Counted from the first letter of the stretch, positions 33,001 through 47,241 are shown. The stretch is DNA of 64,000 nt from Homarus americanus (GCF_018991925.1 NW_024752024.1:36405-100404); one strand, 5' to 3'. Made by a program: numbers and translations. The notes: generated by a model from the letters alone, not told the origin.

Positions 33001-36000
33001 CTAACAGCCACGACCATGATTATAATAACCGACCATGATTATAAGAACCACAACTATGATCATAGCCACGACCATAATTATAACACCCACGACCGCTGAT
33101 TATAGAAACCACGACGCAGTCATAGCGACCATAATTATAACAACAACGACTATGATTATAAAGCCAAGACTATGATCATAACCACAGCCATGATTATAAC
33201 AACCACGACCATGATTATAACACCCGCGACGATGATCATGACCACGACCATGATTATAACAACCGGCTGATCGCAACCGACATGATTATAACAACCACCA
33301 TGATTGTAACCGACCATGATTACCGCACTATCTTGATTATGAAACCATAACCATAATTATAACTATCCCGACTATGATCATAACCGACCATGATTTTTAG
33401 CAACCACGACCATGATTATAACCTCCACGACTATGATCATAGCCACGACCATGATTTAACAACCACGACAAGGCATAACAACCACGACCACGATCATAAC
33501 AACGACGACCATATTTATATCACCCGTCCATGATTATAGCCACTATATGATTATAACAACCTCGACCATGATTACTAACAACCACGACCAAAGGTGCCTT
33601 AAACACGACTTTTATTATAACAATAGCGGTATTCATTATATCAACCACGACGCTGGTTATAGCACCCGACCTTGATTATAACAGCAACTGCGACGATCAT
33701 TACAGCAACCATCGGCCATGATTATAGCAATCACAACCATGATTATAACAGCCAAGACCGCCGGTGCCAACAATTGCGACTATGATCATAACCACGAAAT
33801 GATTATAACAGCCGCGACCATGATTATAGCAACCTCGATCATGATTATAACAGCCACCACGTGATTATAACACCCGACTATAGTCATAACCACGACCATG
33901 ATTATAACAACCACGACATGATCCATAACCACAACCATGGTTATAACAAACTCGGCCATGATTATAACAACCACGACCATGATTATAACACTCACGACTA
34001 TGATCATAACCACAACCATGATTATAACGCACTGCTGATTATAGAAACCAGGACCGCGTTGTATAAACCCCGCGACCGCAGTTTTAACAGCAACGACATG
34101 ATTATAACAACCACGACTAGCAGTCATATGCGATATAATTATAACAACTTAGCGACCATGATTATAACTATCCGACTATGATCATAACCCTGACCATGAT
34201 TTTGTAGCCGACCATGATTATAACCACCGTCTATGTTATTAGCCACGACCATAATTATAGCGACCATGATTATAAAAACCACGACTATGATTATAACAGC
34301 TACGACCATGATTATAACGAACCACGACTATGATTGTAACAAGCTTCGACAATGATTATATCACCCGACCAAGATTGTAGAAACCACGACCATGATTATA
34401 ACAAGCACGACCATGATTATAACAGCCACAGCCATGATTATATCAATCAAGACCGCTGATTATAATCACATTATGATCATAACCACGACCATGATTATAA
34501 CAGCCGGCCATGATTATAACAATCGACGACTATGATTATAACAGCCAAGACCATGATTATAGCAATCACGACTATGATCATAACCGTCAATGATTATAAC
34601 GCTTACGGTATGATTATAGCAACCGACTGTGATTAAAATAACCACGACCATGATTATATCAGCCCGATACATGATTATAACAACCCGCGACAATGTTATA
34701 ACAGCACGACCATGATTATAACAACCACACCATGATTATAACAACCCGCGACTATGATCGCCAACCGGCTATGATTATAACAGCCACGACTATGATCATA
34801 ACCACAACCGCCAGTTATAACAACTGACCATGATTGCCAACACCCACTACGATGATTATAGAAACCAGGACCATCGTACCAACAACCATGACCGCGATTA
34901 GCAACCACGAGCATGATTATAACAACCACGACCAAGATTATAACAACCACGACCATGATTATAATAACCACGACCATGATTATAAGAACCACAACTATAT
35001 GATCATACCACGACCATAATTATAGCACCCGACCATGATTATAGAGCCACGATATGATCATTGCTGACCATAATTATAACAACAACGACTATGATTATAA
35101 AAACCAGGAGCTATGATCATAGCCACAACCATGATTATAACAACCACGACCTGATTATAACAAGCCACGACCGCGGTTATAGCACCCACGACTATGATCA
35201 TGACAGCGACCGCCGATTATAACAACCAGCGAATTATTATAACAACCACGACCTCGATTGTAACTTAACCCGACCGCGATTATATCACCCGACCATGATT
35301 ATAACAGCCACGAATTAACAACCCACGTGCATGATTATATCAGCCACGACCAAGATTATAAAAACACGACTTTGATTATAACAAAGAGGAACTTGATCAT
35401 CAGCCGACCATGATTATAACACCCACGATATGATTATATAGCCAAGACTTTTGATCATAGCCACGACCATGATTATAACAACCGCGACATTACCGCATTA
35501 CGGCCATGATTATTACAATCACAACCATGATTACTAACAGCCAAGACCATGATTGCCAACAATCACGACTATGATCATAACCCGACCACATGGTGTTATA
35601 AGCCTGACATGATTATAACAGCCACGACTATGATTAAAACAACCGCGACCATGATTATATCAGCCGCGACCTTGATTATAGCCGACCATGATTATAACAG
35701 CCACAACCGTATTTACATAACAACTTCCACGGCATGATTATAACAACCACCATGATTATAACAACCCGACTATGATCATAACCACGACCATGATTATAAC
35801 AGCCACATTTGCCAGTCATAACCACAGCCATGATTATAACAACTACGACCATGATTATAATACCCACTACCATGATTATAGAAACCAGGACCATGATTAT
35901 AACAACCATGACCATGATTAACAACCACGAGCATGATGTATAGCCACGACCAAGATTGCTAACAACCGATATGATTATAATGTACGACCATGATTATAAG

Positions 36001-37080
36001 AACTACAGCTATGATCATATACGACCATAGTATAACTTACGACCATGATTATAGAAATACGACTATGATCATAGCCACGACCATAATTATAACAGCAAAG
36101 GCTATGGTTACATAAAACCAAGACTATGATCATAACAGCAACCTTGATTTGGCAGCAACGACGACCATGATTATAACACCCACACCATGATTATAGAAAC
36201 CACAACCATGATTATAACTATCACGACTATGATCATAGCCATGACCATGATTCTAACAACCACGACCATGATTATAACCACCACGACTATGATCACAGCA
36301 CGAACATGATTATAACAACCTCGACTATGATCATACCCCGACCATAATTATAACAACAGGACCATGATTATAAAAACCGTCTATGATTATAACAACCACG
36401 ATTATAACAACAACGACCAAGGTTATAACAACCACGACCAGATTATAACAACCACGACCATGTTTATATCACCCGACCATGATTATAGCACCACTACTAT
36501 GATTATAACATCACGACCATGATTATAACACGACAATTTATAACAACCGACCTCGATTATAACAACCACGACCATGATTATATCACCCGACCATGATTAT
36601 AACAACCACGACCAAGATTATAACACACGACTTTTATTATAACAACCAGGACCTTGATTATATCAGCCATGACCATGATTATAACCCCATGATTATAACA
36701 ACCGCGACGTGATTACAACAACCAAGGCCATGATTATAACAATCACAACCATGATTATAAAGCAAGACCATGATTATAACATCACGACTAAGTCATACCA
36801 CGAAAATGATTATAACAACCACGGCCAGTTATAACAACCCGACTTGATTATAACATCACGACCATGATTATATCAGCCACGACCATGATTATAACAACCG
36901 ACCGCCAGTTATAACAACCACAACCATGTTATAACAAACCACGACCTCGTTATAACAACCACGATAAGACATATCACCTGACCGCCAGATTATAACAACC
37001 ACGACCAAGATTATAACCACGACCGCAGTTATATCAACCGATAACCACAACCATGATTATTACAACCACGACCACAGATT
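24010..37080. repeat. Array block F: heavily degraded satellite
   Basis: The 21-bp phase is still visible throughout, but most units carry indels or odd segments: gattgccaac, gaccgcggtgcg, ttagcc, cgccagttataac, and short insertions such as gcttgctagcgcgac. Cassettes from the cleaner blocks can still be followed, for example gattaacaaccacgagc near 28,876, 31,951 and 35,918, and aaccgcgacgatgatt near 31,510 and 32,513. No transposon insertion or gene is visible. Confidence 0.75.
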
Positions 37081-40000
37081 ATAATAACCACGACCATGAT
37101 TATAACACTATGATCATGACAACGACCATGATTATAACAACCACAACAATTATTATAACAACCACGACCCCGATTATAACAACCACACCATGATTATATC
37201 ACCCACGACCATGATTATAACAACCACGACCAAGATTATAACAACCACGACCATGATTATATCAACCACGCCACCAAGATTATAACAAACACGACTTTGA
37301 TTATATCAAAGAGGAACTTGATTATATCAACCACGACCATGATTATAATACCCACGACCATGATTATAGCAACCAAGACTTTGATCATAACCACGACCAT
37401 GATTATAACAACCGCGACGATGATTACAACAACCACGGCCATGATTATTACAATCACAACCATGATTATAACAACCAAGACCATGATTATAACAACACGA
37501 CTATGATCATAACCACGACCATGATTATAACAACCACGGCCATGATTATAATAAACCACGACTATGATTAAACAACCACGACCATGATTATATCAGCCAC
37601 GACCATGATTATAACAACCACGACTATGATCATAGTACCTAATTATAACAACAAAGACTATGATTATAAAAACCAAGACTATGATCATAACCACAACCAT
37701 GATTGTAACAACCCCGACCATGATTATAATAATCACTACCATGATTATAGAAACCACAACCACGATTATAACTATCAAGACTATGATCATAGCCACGACC
37801 ATGATTCTAACAACCATGACCATGATTATAACCACCACGACTATGATCATAGCCACGACCAGATTATAACAACCCGACTATGATCATACCCACGACCATA
37901 ATTATAACAACAAGGACCATGATTATAAAAACAACGACTATGATTATAACAACCACGACCATGATTATAACAACAACGACCAAGGTAATAACAACCACGC
38001 ACGATTATAACAACCACGACCAGTTTATATCACCCCGACCATGATTATAGCAACCACTACTATGATTATAACAACCACGACCATGATTATAACAACCACG
38101 ACAATTATTATAACAACCACGACCTCGATTATAACAACCACGACCATGATTATATCACCCACGACGATTATAACAACCACGACCAAGATTATAACAAACA
38201 CGACTTTTATTATAACAACCAGGACCTTGATTATATCAACCATGACCATGATTATAACACCCACGACCATGATTATAACAACCGCGACGATGATTACAAC
38301 AAACAAGGCCATGATTATAACAATCACAACCATGATTATAACAACAACACAAAATGATTATAATGACTATGATCATAACCACAACCATGATTATAACCCG
38401 ACCATGATTATAACAACTACGACCGACGATTATAACAATACCCACGACTATGATCATAACCACGACCATGATTTAACAACCACGACCATGATTATAACAA
38501 CCACGACCATGATTATAACAACCACGAACATGATTATAACAACAACGACTATGATTATCACAACCGACTATGATCATAGCCACGACCATAATTATAACAA
38601 CAACGACCATGATTATAATTATCACGACTATGATCATAACCGACCATGATTCTAACAACCGACCAGGATGATAACCGTCTGTGATGATAGCCACGACCAT
38701 AATTATAACAACAACGACCATGATTATAAAAACCCGACTATGATTATAACAACTACGACCATGATTATAACGAACACGACTATGATTATAACAACTCGAC
38801 AATGATTATATCACCCACAGCCATGATTATAACACCTACGACTATGATCTAAACCACGGGCATGATCATAACCACGACCATGATTGTAACTACCGACTAT
38901 GATCATAACCACGACCATGATTCACAATCACGACCATGATTATAACAACCACACCAGTTATAACAACCGACCATGATTATAACAACGACCACGATTATAA
39001 CAACCACGACCATGTTTGTAGAAACCACGACCATGAATATAACAACCACGACCATGATTATAACAACCACAACCGCCATTATAACAATCAAGACCATGAT
39101 TATAACAATCACGACTATGAGCATAACCACGACCATAATTATAACAACCACGGCCATGATAACAATCGACGACTATGATTATAACAACCGACCATCATTA
39201 TAACAACCACGACTATGATCATAGCCACGACCATAATTATAACAACAACGACTATGATTATAAAACCAAGACTATGATCATAACCACAACCATGATTGTA
39301 ACAACCGACCATGATTATAACACCACTACCATGATTATAGAAACCACAACCATGATTATAACTATCACGACTATGATCATAGCCGACCATGATTATAACA
39401 ACCTCCTATGATCATACCCACCACCATAATTATAACAACAAGGACCATGATTATAAAACCACGACTATGATTATAACAACCACGACCATGATTATAACAA
39501 CCGACCAGGTTATAACAACCACGACCACGATTATAACAACCACGACCATGTTTTTATCACCCGACCATGATTACAGCAACCACTACTATGATTATAACAA
39601 CCACGACCATGATTATAACAACCGACAATTATTATAACAACCACGACCTCGATTATAACAACCACGACCATGATTATATCACCCGAGCATGATTATAACA
39701 ACCACGACCAAGATTATAACAAACACGACTTTTATTATAACAACCAGGACCTTGATTATATCAACCATGACCATGATTATAACTTCCACGACCATGATTA
39801 TAACAACCGCGGCGATGATTACAACAACCACAACCATGATTATAACAACCGCGACCATGATTATAACAACCACGACCATGATTATAACACCCACGACTAT
39901 GATCATAACCACGACCATGATTATAACAACCACGACCATGATTATAACAACCACGACCATGATTATAACAACCACGAACATGATTATAACAACAACGACT

Positions 40001-43000
40001 ATGATTATCACAACCACGACTATGATCATAGCCACGACCATAATTATAACAACAACGACCATGATTATAGTTATCACGATTATGATCATAACCACGACCA
40101 TGATTCTAACAACCACGACCAGGATGATAACCACCACGTCTATGATGATAGCCACGACCATAATTATAACAACAACGACCATGATTATAAAAACTTCGAC
40201 TATGATTATAACAACTACGACCATGATTATAACGAACACGACTATGATTATAACAACTACGACAATGATTATATCACCCACAGCCATGATTATAACACCT
40301 ACGACTATGATCATAAACCACGGGCATGATCATAACCACGACCATGATTGTAACTACCACGACTATGATCATAACCACGACCATGATTCTAACAATCACG
40401 ACCATGATTATAACAACCACAACCATGATTATAACAACCACGACCATGATTATAACAACCACGACCATGATTATAACAACCACGACCATGATTGTAGAAA
40501 CCACGACCATGAATATAACAACCACGACCATGATTATAACAACCACAACCATGATTATAACAATCAAGACCATGATTATAACAATCACGACTATGAGCAT
40601 AACCACGACCATAATTATAACAACCACGGCCATGATTATAACAATCGACGACTATGATTATAACAACCACGACCATCATTATAACAACCACGACTATGAT
40701 CATAGCCACGACCATAATTATAACAACAACGACTATGATTATAAAAACCAAGACTATGATCATAACCACAACCATGATTGTAACAACCACGACCATGATT
40801 ATAACACCCACTACCATGATTATAGAAACCACAACCATGATTATAACTATCACGACTATGATCATAGCCACGACCATTATTATAACAACCTCGCCTATGA
40901 TCATACCCACCACCATAATTATAACAACAAGGACCATGATTATAAAAACCACGACTATGATTATAACAACCACGACCATGATTATAACAACCACGACCAA
41001 GGTTATAAAAACCACGACCACGATTATAACAACCACGACCATGTTTATATCACCCACGACCATGATTACAGCAACCACTACTATGATTATAACAATCACG
41101 ACCATGATTATAACAACCACGACAATTATTATAACAACCACGACCTCGATTATAACAACCACGACCATGATTATATCACCCACGACCATGATTATAACAA
41201 CCACGACCAAGATTATATCAAACACGACTTTTATTATAACAACCAGGACCTTGATTATATCAACCATGACCATGATTATAACACCCACGACCATGATTAT
41301 AACAACCGCGGCGATGATTACAACAACCACAGCCATGATTATAACAATCACAACTATTATTATAACAACCAAGAACATGATTATAACAATCACGACTATG
41401 ATCATAACCACGAAAATGATTATAACAACCACGGCCATGATTATAACAACCACGACTATGATTATAACAACCACGACCATGATTATATCAGCCACGACCA
41501 TGATTATAACAACCACGACCATGATTATAACAACCACAACCATGTTATAACAACCACGACCATGATTATAACAACCACACCATGATTATAACAACCAGAA
41601 CTATGATCATAACCACGACCATGATAATAACAACCACGACTATGATCATAACCACAACCATGATTATAACAACCTCGACCATGATTATAACAACCACGAC
41701 CATGATTATAACACCCACGACTATGATCATAACCACGACCATGATTACAAACAATCACGACTTTGATCATAACCACGACCATGATTATAACAACCACGAC
41801 CATGATTATAACAACCACGACTATGATCATAGCCACGAAAATAATTATAACAACAACGACCCATGATTATAATTATCACGACTATGATCATAACCACGAC
41901 CATGATTCTAACAACCACGATCAAGATTATAAAACTTCGACTATGATTAGCAATAACCACACCAGGATAAACGAACACTTACTATGATTATACCAACTAC
42001 GCAATAATTATATCACCCACACAGCCATGATTATAACACCTACACCATAGATCATAAAACCACGAAGATCATAACCACGACCATGATTGTAACTACCACG
42101 ACTATGATCATAACCACGACCATGATTCTAACAATCACGACCATGATTATAACAACCACAACCATGATTATAACAACCACGACCATGATTATAACAACCA
42201 CGACCATGATTATAACAACAACGACCAAGATTGTAGAAACCACGACCATGATTATAACAAACACGACCATGAATATAACAACCACAACCATGATTATAAC
42301 AATCAAGACCATGATTATAACAATCACGACTATGATCATAACCACGACCATGATTATAACAACCACGGCCATGATTATAACAATCGACGACTATGATTAT
42401 ATGATTATAACAACTACGACCATGATTATAATAACCACGACCATGATTATAATAATTCCACGACTATGACTATAATCACGACCATGATTATAACAACCAC
42501 GACCATGATTATAACAACTACTTAATTTTCAAGATTATAACAACCACGACCATCATTATAACAACCACTACTATGATCAAGCCACAACCATAATTATAAC
42601 AACAACGACCATGATTGTAACTACCACGACTATGATCATAACCACGACCATGATTCTAACAATCACGACCATGATTATAGCAATCACAACCATGATATTA
42701 ACAACCACGACCATGATTGTAGAAACCATGACCATGACTGTATAAACCACGACCATGATTATAACAACCACAACCATGATTATAACAATCAAGACCATGA
42801 TTATAACAATCACGAATATGATCATAACCACGACCATGATTATAACAACCACGGCCATGATTATAACAATGAAGACTATGATTATAACACCCACGACCAT
42901 GATTATAAAACCCACGACCATGATTATAACAACGACGACTATGATTATAACAACCACGACCATGATTATAGCAACCACAACCCTGTTTATAACAACCACG

Positions 43001-43153
43001 ACCATGATTATAACAACCACGACCACGATTATAACAACCACGACTATGATTATAACAACCACGACCATGATTATAACAATCAAGACCATGATTATAACAA
43101 CCACGACCATGATTATAACAACCACGACCATGATTATAACAACCACAACCATC
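37080..43153. repeat. Array block G: cleaner satellite with a ~1.5-kb higher-order period
   Basis: Units are again mostly intact. The cassette acaattattataac, gacctcgattataac, tatcacccacgacc, gaccaagattataac occurs near 38,100, 39,625 and 41,122. The cassette ending in aaccgcg(a/g)cgatgattac occurs near 37,411, 38,281, 39,808 and 41,308. The spacing of about 1.5 kb between the later copies indicates duplicated blocks of some 70-75 units. The final 300 bp (about 42,850-43,153) return to almost consensus units. Confidence 0.75.
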
Positions 43154-43570
43154 TGGAAAACGATGTAACTGTACCCTGTCAGCGGGACTGCAGTTGCGCC
43201 CTAGCCAAGCACGAGCGTTCGAACTTTCACGCCTCGGTAAACTGGACCATTGGACTCGCCACCGGGCACGAAGGGCCCACGATCACTTGTTAGCTTTATA
43301 TGGCAATTAACTGAGGCGGAGGACGTCCCGCACTTCTCTTCTTGTATACTCTGTAACTGTCCCAACGCTAACACCCTTCACCACTATTGCCTTGACACTC
43401 CCATTTTCAGGGACCTCCTACCACAGAAAAGTCAATAACCAACACTATGTCACCACCTATTTATACATAATAATGTAGATATAATTCTTGTATGCTACCC
43501 ACACTTTGGTGAGTGCTAAATCCCAGTGTCATCAACTCACATTAATGTCTTCACATCAGAAGTCATAGCG
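43154..43570 (+). pseudogene. LINE C-terminal remnant with a Cys/His cluster
   Basis: Immediately after the satellite, the plus strand encodes a short open piece (43250-43438) containing a Cys-Ile-Leu-Cys-Asn-Cys...His-His-Tyr-Cys cluster followed by FRDLLPQ. This pattern is typical of the C-terminal zinc-binding tail of non-LTR retrotransposon polyproteins in arthropods (recollection of the family, not a search). No start or upstream reverse transcriptase is present, so it is a truncated 3' end. The stop after PQKSQ and further homologous-looking sequence in other frames downstream suggest frameshifts. Function is lost. Confidence 0.45.
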
Positions 43571-44400
43571 TGTCTTGTGAGACACGAGCACCATTTTATA
43601 AGTGTCTGACTGCATGGTCTTGTGACTTGGCTTGTCACCCCCTGAGTGTATGCAGATGAAACAGTTTGTAAAAGAATTAGCAACAATACCTCATTCACGC
43701 TGGCTGAACTACACACAATTTGTGAAGGATTCCAGGTTGCTATGGAGAAATATAATGAAACATATATTTTTGTTGATAGTAAAAGTGCATTGGAAGCTTT
43801 ACAGAGTAAAAATCCATGTAACTTTCATATTGTTAATATCTGTAAACAACTGGACGTAGTAATGCAAGAAATGGAATGTTCTGTGCAGCTTGAATGGATT
43901 CCATCACATGATTTGCTTAAATGGAAATGGCTGACAAATTCAGCCAAAAAGATGCAGAAAAGATGCATATAGACATTGGCAATGTAAGTATTAGAACGAT
44001 AAAGAGAGAAATGAAAAGAAAGAGACGAATTGATAAAAGCAAGAAGAGATGACGCTATATGTAGCGAGAGTTTTCTAACATTATTTGTATGTTTTACAAA
44101 CACCAATGTAACTTACGGGACTAACTTACCATCTGTTGATACTGTTATAATGAGACTAAGATTGGGATTCAAATATTACTGGCAGATAAGTGGAGGACGG
44201 GTCAACCTTGTCAACTGTCATCTTAGGGATGCACATACACTACAACATTATGTATTAGGATGTGAAAAAAAAATCCAACCATACAGGAAGAGTGAGATCA
44301 CTTCTTTAAAGAAACAAGTTTGTTGGATGATTAATAATGGAAAAATTAATGTAATTTTTGTATAAATAAACATTTTGCTCCAAGTTTATAATCTGTTCTT
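43571..44400 (+). pseudogene. Jockey-like LINE 3' end: RNase H domain and C-terminus
   Basis: The piece at 43646-43972 contains LAELHTICEGFQVAMEKY, then FVDSKSALEALQS, then LEWIPSHD. This is the order of an RNase H domain, which removes the RNA strand during retrotransposon copying: E in the LAE motif, D in VDS, and the IPSH motif. After a frame change, 44030-44365 encodes MRLRLGFKYYWQ, then LRDAHTLQHYVLGCE and a stop at 44363, typical of a polyprotein C-terminus. An AATAAA follows at about 44365. Only the 3' third of the element is present, which fits 5' truncation. The sequence downstream to about 44,539 is AT-rich and probably its 3' UTR. Confidence 0.6.
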
Positions 44401-44530
44401 TTAATGTAGTATAGTGTTCATGTCAAAATGAACTATTACATTTCTGTAAAAATAATTATTGTTTTGTTATAACATTTATAAAATTTTGTAAGCCGCAAAA
44501 AGGGATGACAAAGGTAAGGGTAGGAGTAGT

Positions 44531-44539
44531 ATACTACCC
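44531..44539. repeat. 9-bp target-site duplication, left, transposon copy 1
   Basis: The bases atactaccc lie directly before the TAGGG end of the element and are repeated exactly at 47469-47477, directly after its other end. Confidence 0.8.
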
Positions 44540-44553
44540 TAGGGTGTGTCATA
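44540..44553 (+). repeat. Terminal inverted repeat, left, copy 1
   Basis: The sequence is tagggtgtgtcata, paired with 47455-47468 on the opposite strand (12 of 14 matches) and identical to the left end of copy 2. Confidence 0.78.
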
Positions 44554-44819
44554 GGAGGGAAGATCAGCTAAAACTAATGGCCCATCACTTTTTTGGTAGA
44601 TTTTAGTGTATATAAACAGAAAATAATTTCAGTTTCAATATTTTGCAACCTTTTCCTAGGTAAATTTTAGCGTGAAATTTATCGAAAATCTAACGTACAG
44701 CTGCATTAGTGCATTACAATTAAATAGTGAACATTGCTTTCTGACTTTCTTTAACAACCCAACTAACAATATTTTTTTTTTTCAGATTCTGATGCATTTA
44801 TAAGTTGATAATATTTGCG

Positions 44820-47155
44820 ATGGTTGCTTGTGTCAGGACGAGGAACCAAAATCCAGCCATCTCAGTCACTATCTTGGGTCTGGGAGAGAGCTCCTGAAGT
44901 CGGAGTTGCCTACATTGAGAGATGCTTTTGAGATACGGTGTTTAATCAGGCAAATCCAGTGAAAAAGAACCAAAGAACTCACACAAACAAAGACATTGCT
45001 AGTGATATGACCAAAGCTGTCTTGGCACAGTACACTCTGGCTAACGCTCAGTTCAAGCCTCCAGTCATAACAAGTCAGAAGAAGATTAGTGAGAGACTGC
45101 TGCGCTGTAAGTGCTGCAAGAGATATTCTCTTGGGAGGGGAAAACTTGCAGTTATGAATAGCTTTGCTGCCAACCATCCAGTTATTTGGATGGTACTTGC
45201 AAGTGCCCAATTGTTCTCTGTCCTGAGTTTGGATGCGATCCTGACTGTAAACTGAGGCCCACATCTCCTGTATCGCAAGGTAAACTGAAGATTCCTTGTG
45301 ATCGAACTGGCATTTGGTCAAAGCACAGAGAGAGAAGACTGGCAGAATAGGGGCTCTCATGATTTTAGCCAAGATATTCCTGGAGTCCAAGAGACAGGAG
45401 GCTGCCATGAGAGAGACAGAAGAGGAGAGTTGCTGAGGAAAGAGACTTGAGAAGGCCCAGGGTGAGGTAAAAAGGCCGATGATTGGAGTCAAGTTGATCT
45501 AGAGTTTAATGATTTCCATGGCTGATCCGAGGCTGACCAGGAGAATGCAGTGACTTTTGTCCCTAACTCCAGGTACACGATCCCAACCTTCCAGGCATAT
45601 AAAAGATCGAAATAGAAAGATATCCTGAGCATAGCTCTGGCCAGCATGCGACACCACACTGGTCTCAGAGAAACTGCAGAGATAGTAACAGTTGTGCTCG
45701 ATTGACGGTGGTTTGATAACACCTGATGATGTTCACCTGGTGATAGATCATAACAAAGTAAGGAGAGCTCAGGAAACTTGTCAGTAACCTAGAAGAGGAG
45801 TTTGATAAGGGGATAAGAGAAAATGGAATCAATTGTTTGTTCTTTGATGGGGAGAAGGATGACACTAAAGTGTTCATGGAAGTTGGAGATTCTGGAAGTT
45901 GCCCTGCCATGGTGAAGGAGGAAACACTACCCTGCTGCAGTGTCCTAGGGAGGGAAGTATTTGTGGCATTTCACCCAGAGAAAGACAGACATCAGAAACC
46001 AGCTGAGATAGTGGCATAACATTAGAACTGGCTCAGAGAGAGGAACGTAGACCAGACCCCTGCAGGCTATTGGAGGACAGCACCAACACGAACACACAGG
46101 GTGGCAAGGGGGGGTCATACAGTGGATAGAGCGAAGATTGGGTGAAGGGTCTGAGCCAGACCTCCATACCAACGAGTTGCCACTGACATCTGATCCAGGA
46201 GCTGATGCAAAGACTCTTTCAAACAACAGAGATGGTCTGGTCCTTCTTGGGCAAGATGCTGGACTCTGCCACTGTCATTGGCATCAATCTGAGTACCGAC
46301 CAGTACTATGGTTACATGATTTGCAGTGCCATCAAAACTGGGGGTCATGCCTGATAGACTTGCTTACCTGCAGATATAGGTCCCAGCCCTCACATTCTAG
46401 GTGGCTCACAACGGCTCCTTTCAGAATTTGGGTCGCCCATCATAAACTGAAAGGGAACCAGCTTCACAACCTGAGACTTATTGGGTCCAATTCATCGTGA
46501 GTGTTCACTTGCCAAATTGGTTCAACACCTCAAGGTTAAGTCATCGTTCTCCGAAGGTCCGAGATGTGCCTCTTCCAGCTTGAGCCCCTGAGGAGTCAGG
46601 CCAAGGAAGCGAGTTCAGGATTGTGGAGCAGACTGTGAGGAGATCTTTCTGGTATGCTCATCCCGAGGTAGCCCACAATGCTCTGCAGTAAGGATGAGGA
46701 GGAGAGAAGAGTGCAGTCAAAAGATCTTGGATATGAGATCAAGGAGAGATCTGCACACTTTAATCGGGAAAGTTGGTGAGACGATTCTTCCAGGGTCAGG
46801 AAGACCCTGAAGTCAATCTAGGTGCCAAGACCCTCACTGATCTCATAGATCTGGATAATGATCCAGGCTGGCAGTGAGCCTCTACCTGCAGTTCACCAAT
46901 AAAACCAAGCCAGAGCTTCCTGGACAACCCCATGCATGTGTCTCTGCCTGCCCTCGCACACCCAGAGTATAGAGCTGTACAGTAAGTGAGCGAGGCTTGC
47001 AACACGCAGCCAGCCAGGAGAGGAGGGAAGGCTACATTCGAGCTCAGGTGGTCAGTAGGGAGGTGATGAGTAGGAAACAGAAGCAAAGAAAGATGCCTTC
47101 TATGGTGCAGCAAACACCGGTCAAGAGTAGTAAAAACCGGTTTTTGTATTTGATG
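44820..47155 (+). pseudogene. Candidate transposase of the unassigned transposon, frameshifted
   Basis: The reading starts at ATG 44820 (MVACVRTRNQNPAIS), just after a pyrimidine tract ending in CAG at 44783-44785. It can be followed through several frames: the helical N-terminal part with NKDIASDMTKAVLAQYTLAN (44938-45255), a Cys-rich piece CPIVLCPEFGCD (about 45,207), an HTNELPL motif (about 46,170), then a C-terminal half with HSRWLT (about 46,393) and WVAHHKLK (about 46,430). It ends in a basic tail RKQKQRKM (about 47,070). Copy 2 shares everything up to about residue 500. I recall similar anonymous proteins in spiders and other arthropods, always repeated, but I cannot name the family. 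Transposase activity is inferred from its position inside a TIR element. Many indels destroy the frame here. Confidence 0.6.
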
Positions 47156-47235
47156 ATTTTGTTTTCTAAAGGAATATTAAATTCACAAATGTGTCAAGAT
47201 CATTCGTTTTAATTATTCTGGATCATTTTCATCCT

Positions 47236-47241
47236 AATAAA
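47236..47241 (+). promoter_or_regulatory. Polyadenylation signal of transposon copy 1
   Basis: AATAAA lies about 90 bases after the end of the coding remnant. It is conserved at the matching place in copy 2 (63506-63511). Confidence 0.5.

Larger units (their letters stand above)
640..43153. repeat. 42.5-kb array of a 21-bp satellite
   Basis: The consensus unit is aaccacgacc followed by atgattataac, 21 bp, repeated about 2,000 times in a single orientation. The plus strand is strongly amino-rich (A+C is 15 of 21 bases; G only 2), so the strands are very asymmetric. In the plus strand the unit reads Met-Ile-Ile-Thr-Thr-Thr-Thr or Asp-Tyr-Asn-Asn-His-Asp-His depending on frame. In the minus strand it reads Val-Ile-Ile-Met-Val-Val-Val or Tyr-Asn-His-Gly-Arg-Gly-Cys. 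The remaining frame on each strand has stops in every unit. Common variants are caggacc for cacgacc, caacgacc, ggctatg for accatg, and aaccgacc (loss of ac). The first full unit is at 640-660 and the last recognisable piece ends at 43153, where the sequence changes abruptly to LINE-derived DNA. No promoter, gene or other insertion was found inside. Confidence 0.97.

Noticed and set aside
560..43153. Dozens of long open frames (Thr/Ile-, His/Asp/Asn-, Val/Ile- and Gly/Cys-rich) in the array as protein genes
   Set aside because: The 21-bp unit is stop-free in four of six frames. Open frames occur on both strands at once, shift register without loss of openness, and have no conserved non-repetitive domain, so they are artefacts of the repeat.
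640..43153. CRISPR array
   Set aside because: There are no unique spacers. Repeats are head to tail without intervening sequence, no cas genes are present, and the surrounding DNA is eukaryotic.
640..43153. Claim that this is the centromere
   Set aside because: A large satellite next to transposons is compatible with it, but nothing in the sequence (no known CENP-B-type box seen, no chromatin data) shows centromere function.
44869..45492. 207-codon minus-strand open frame as a gene
   Set aside because: It is antisense to the transposase remnant. The corresponding frame in copy 2 is broken, and it lacks any motif.
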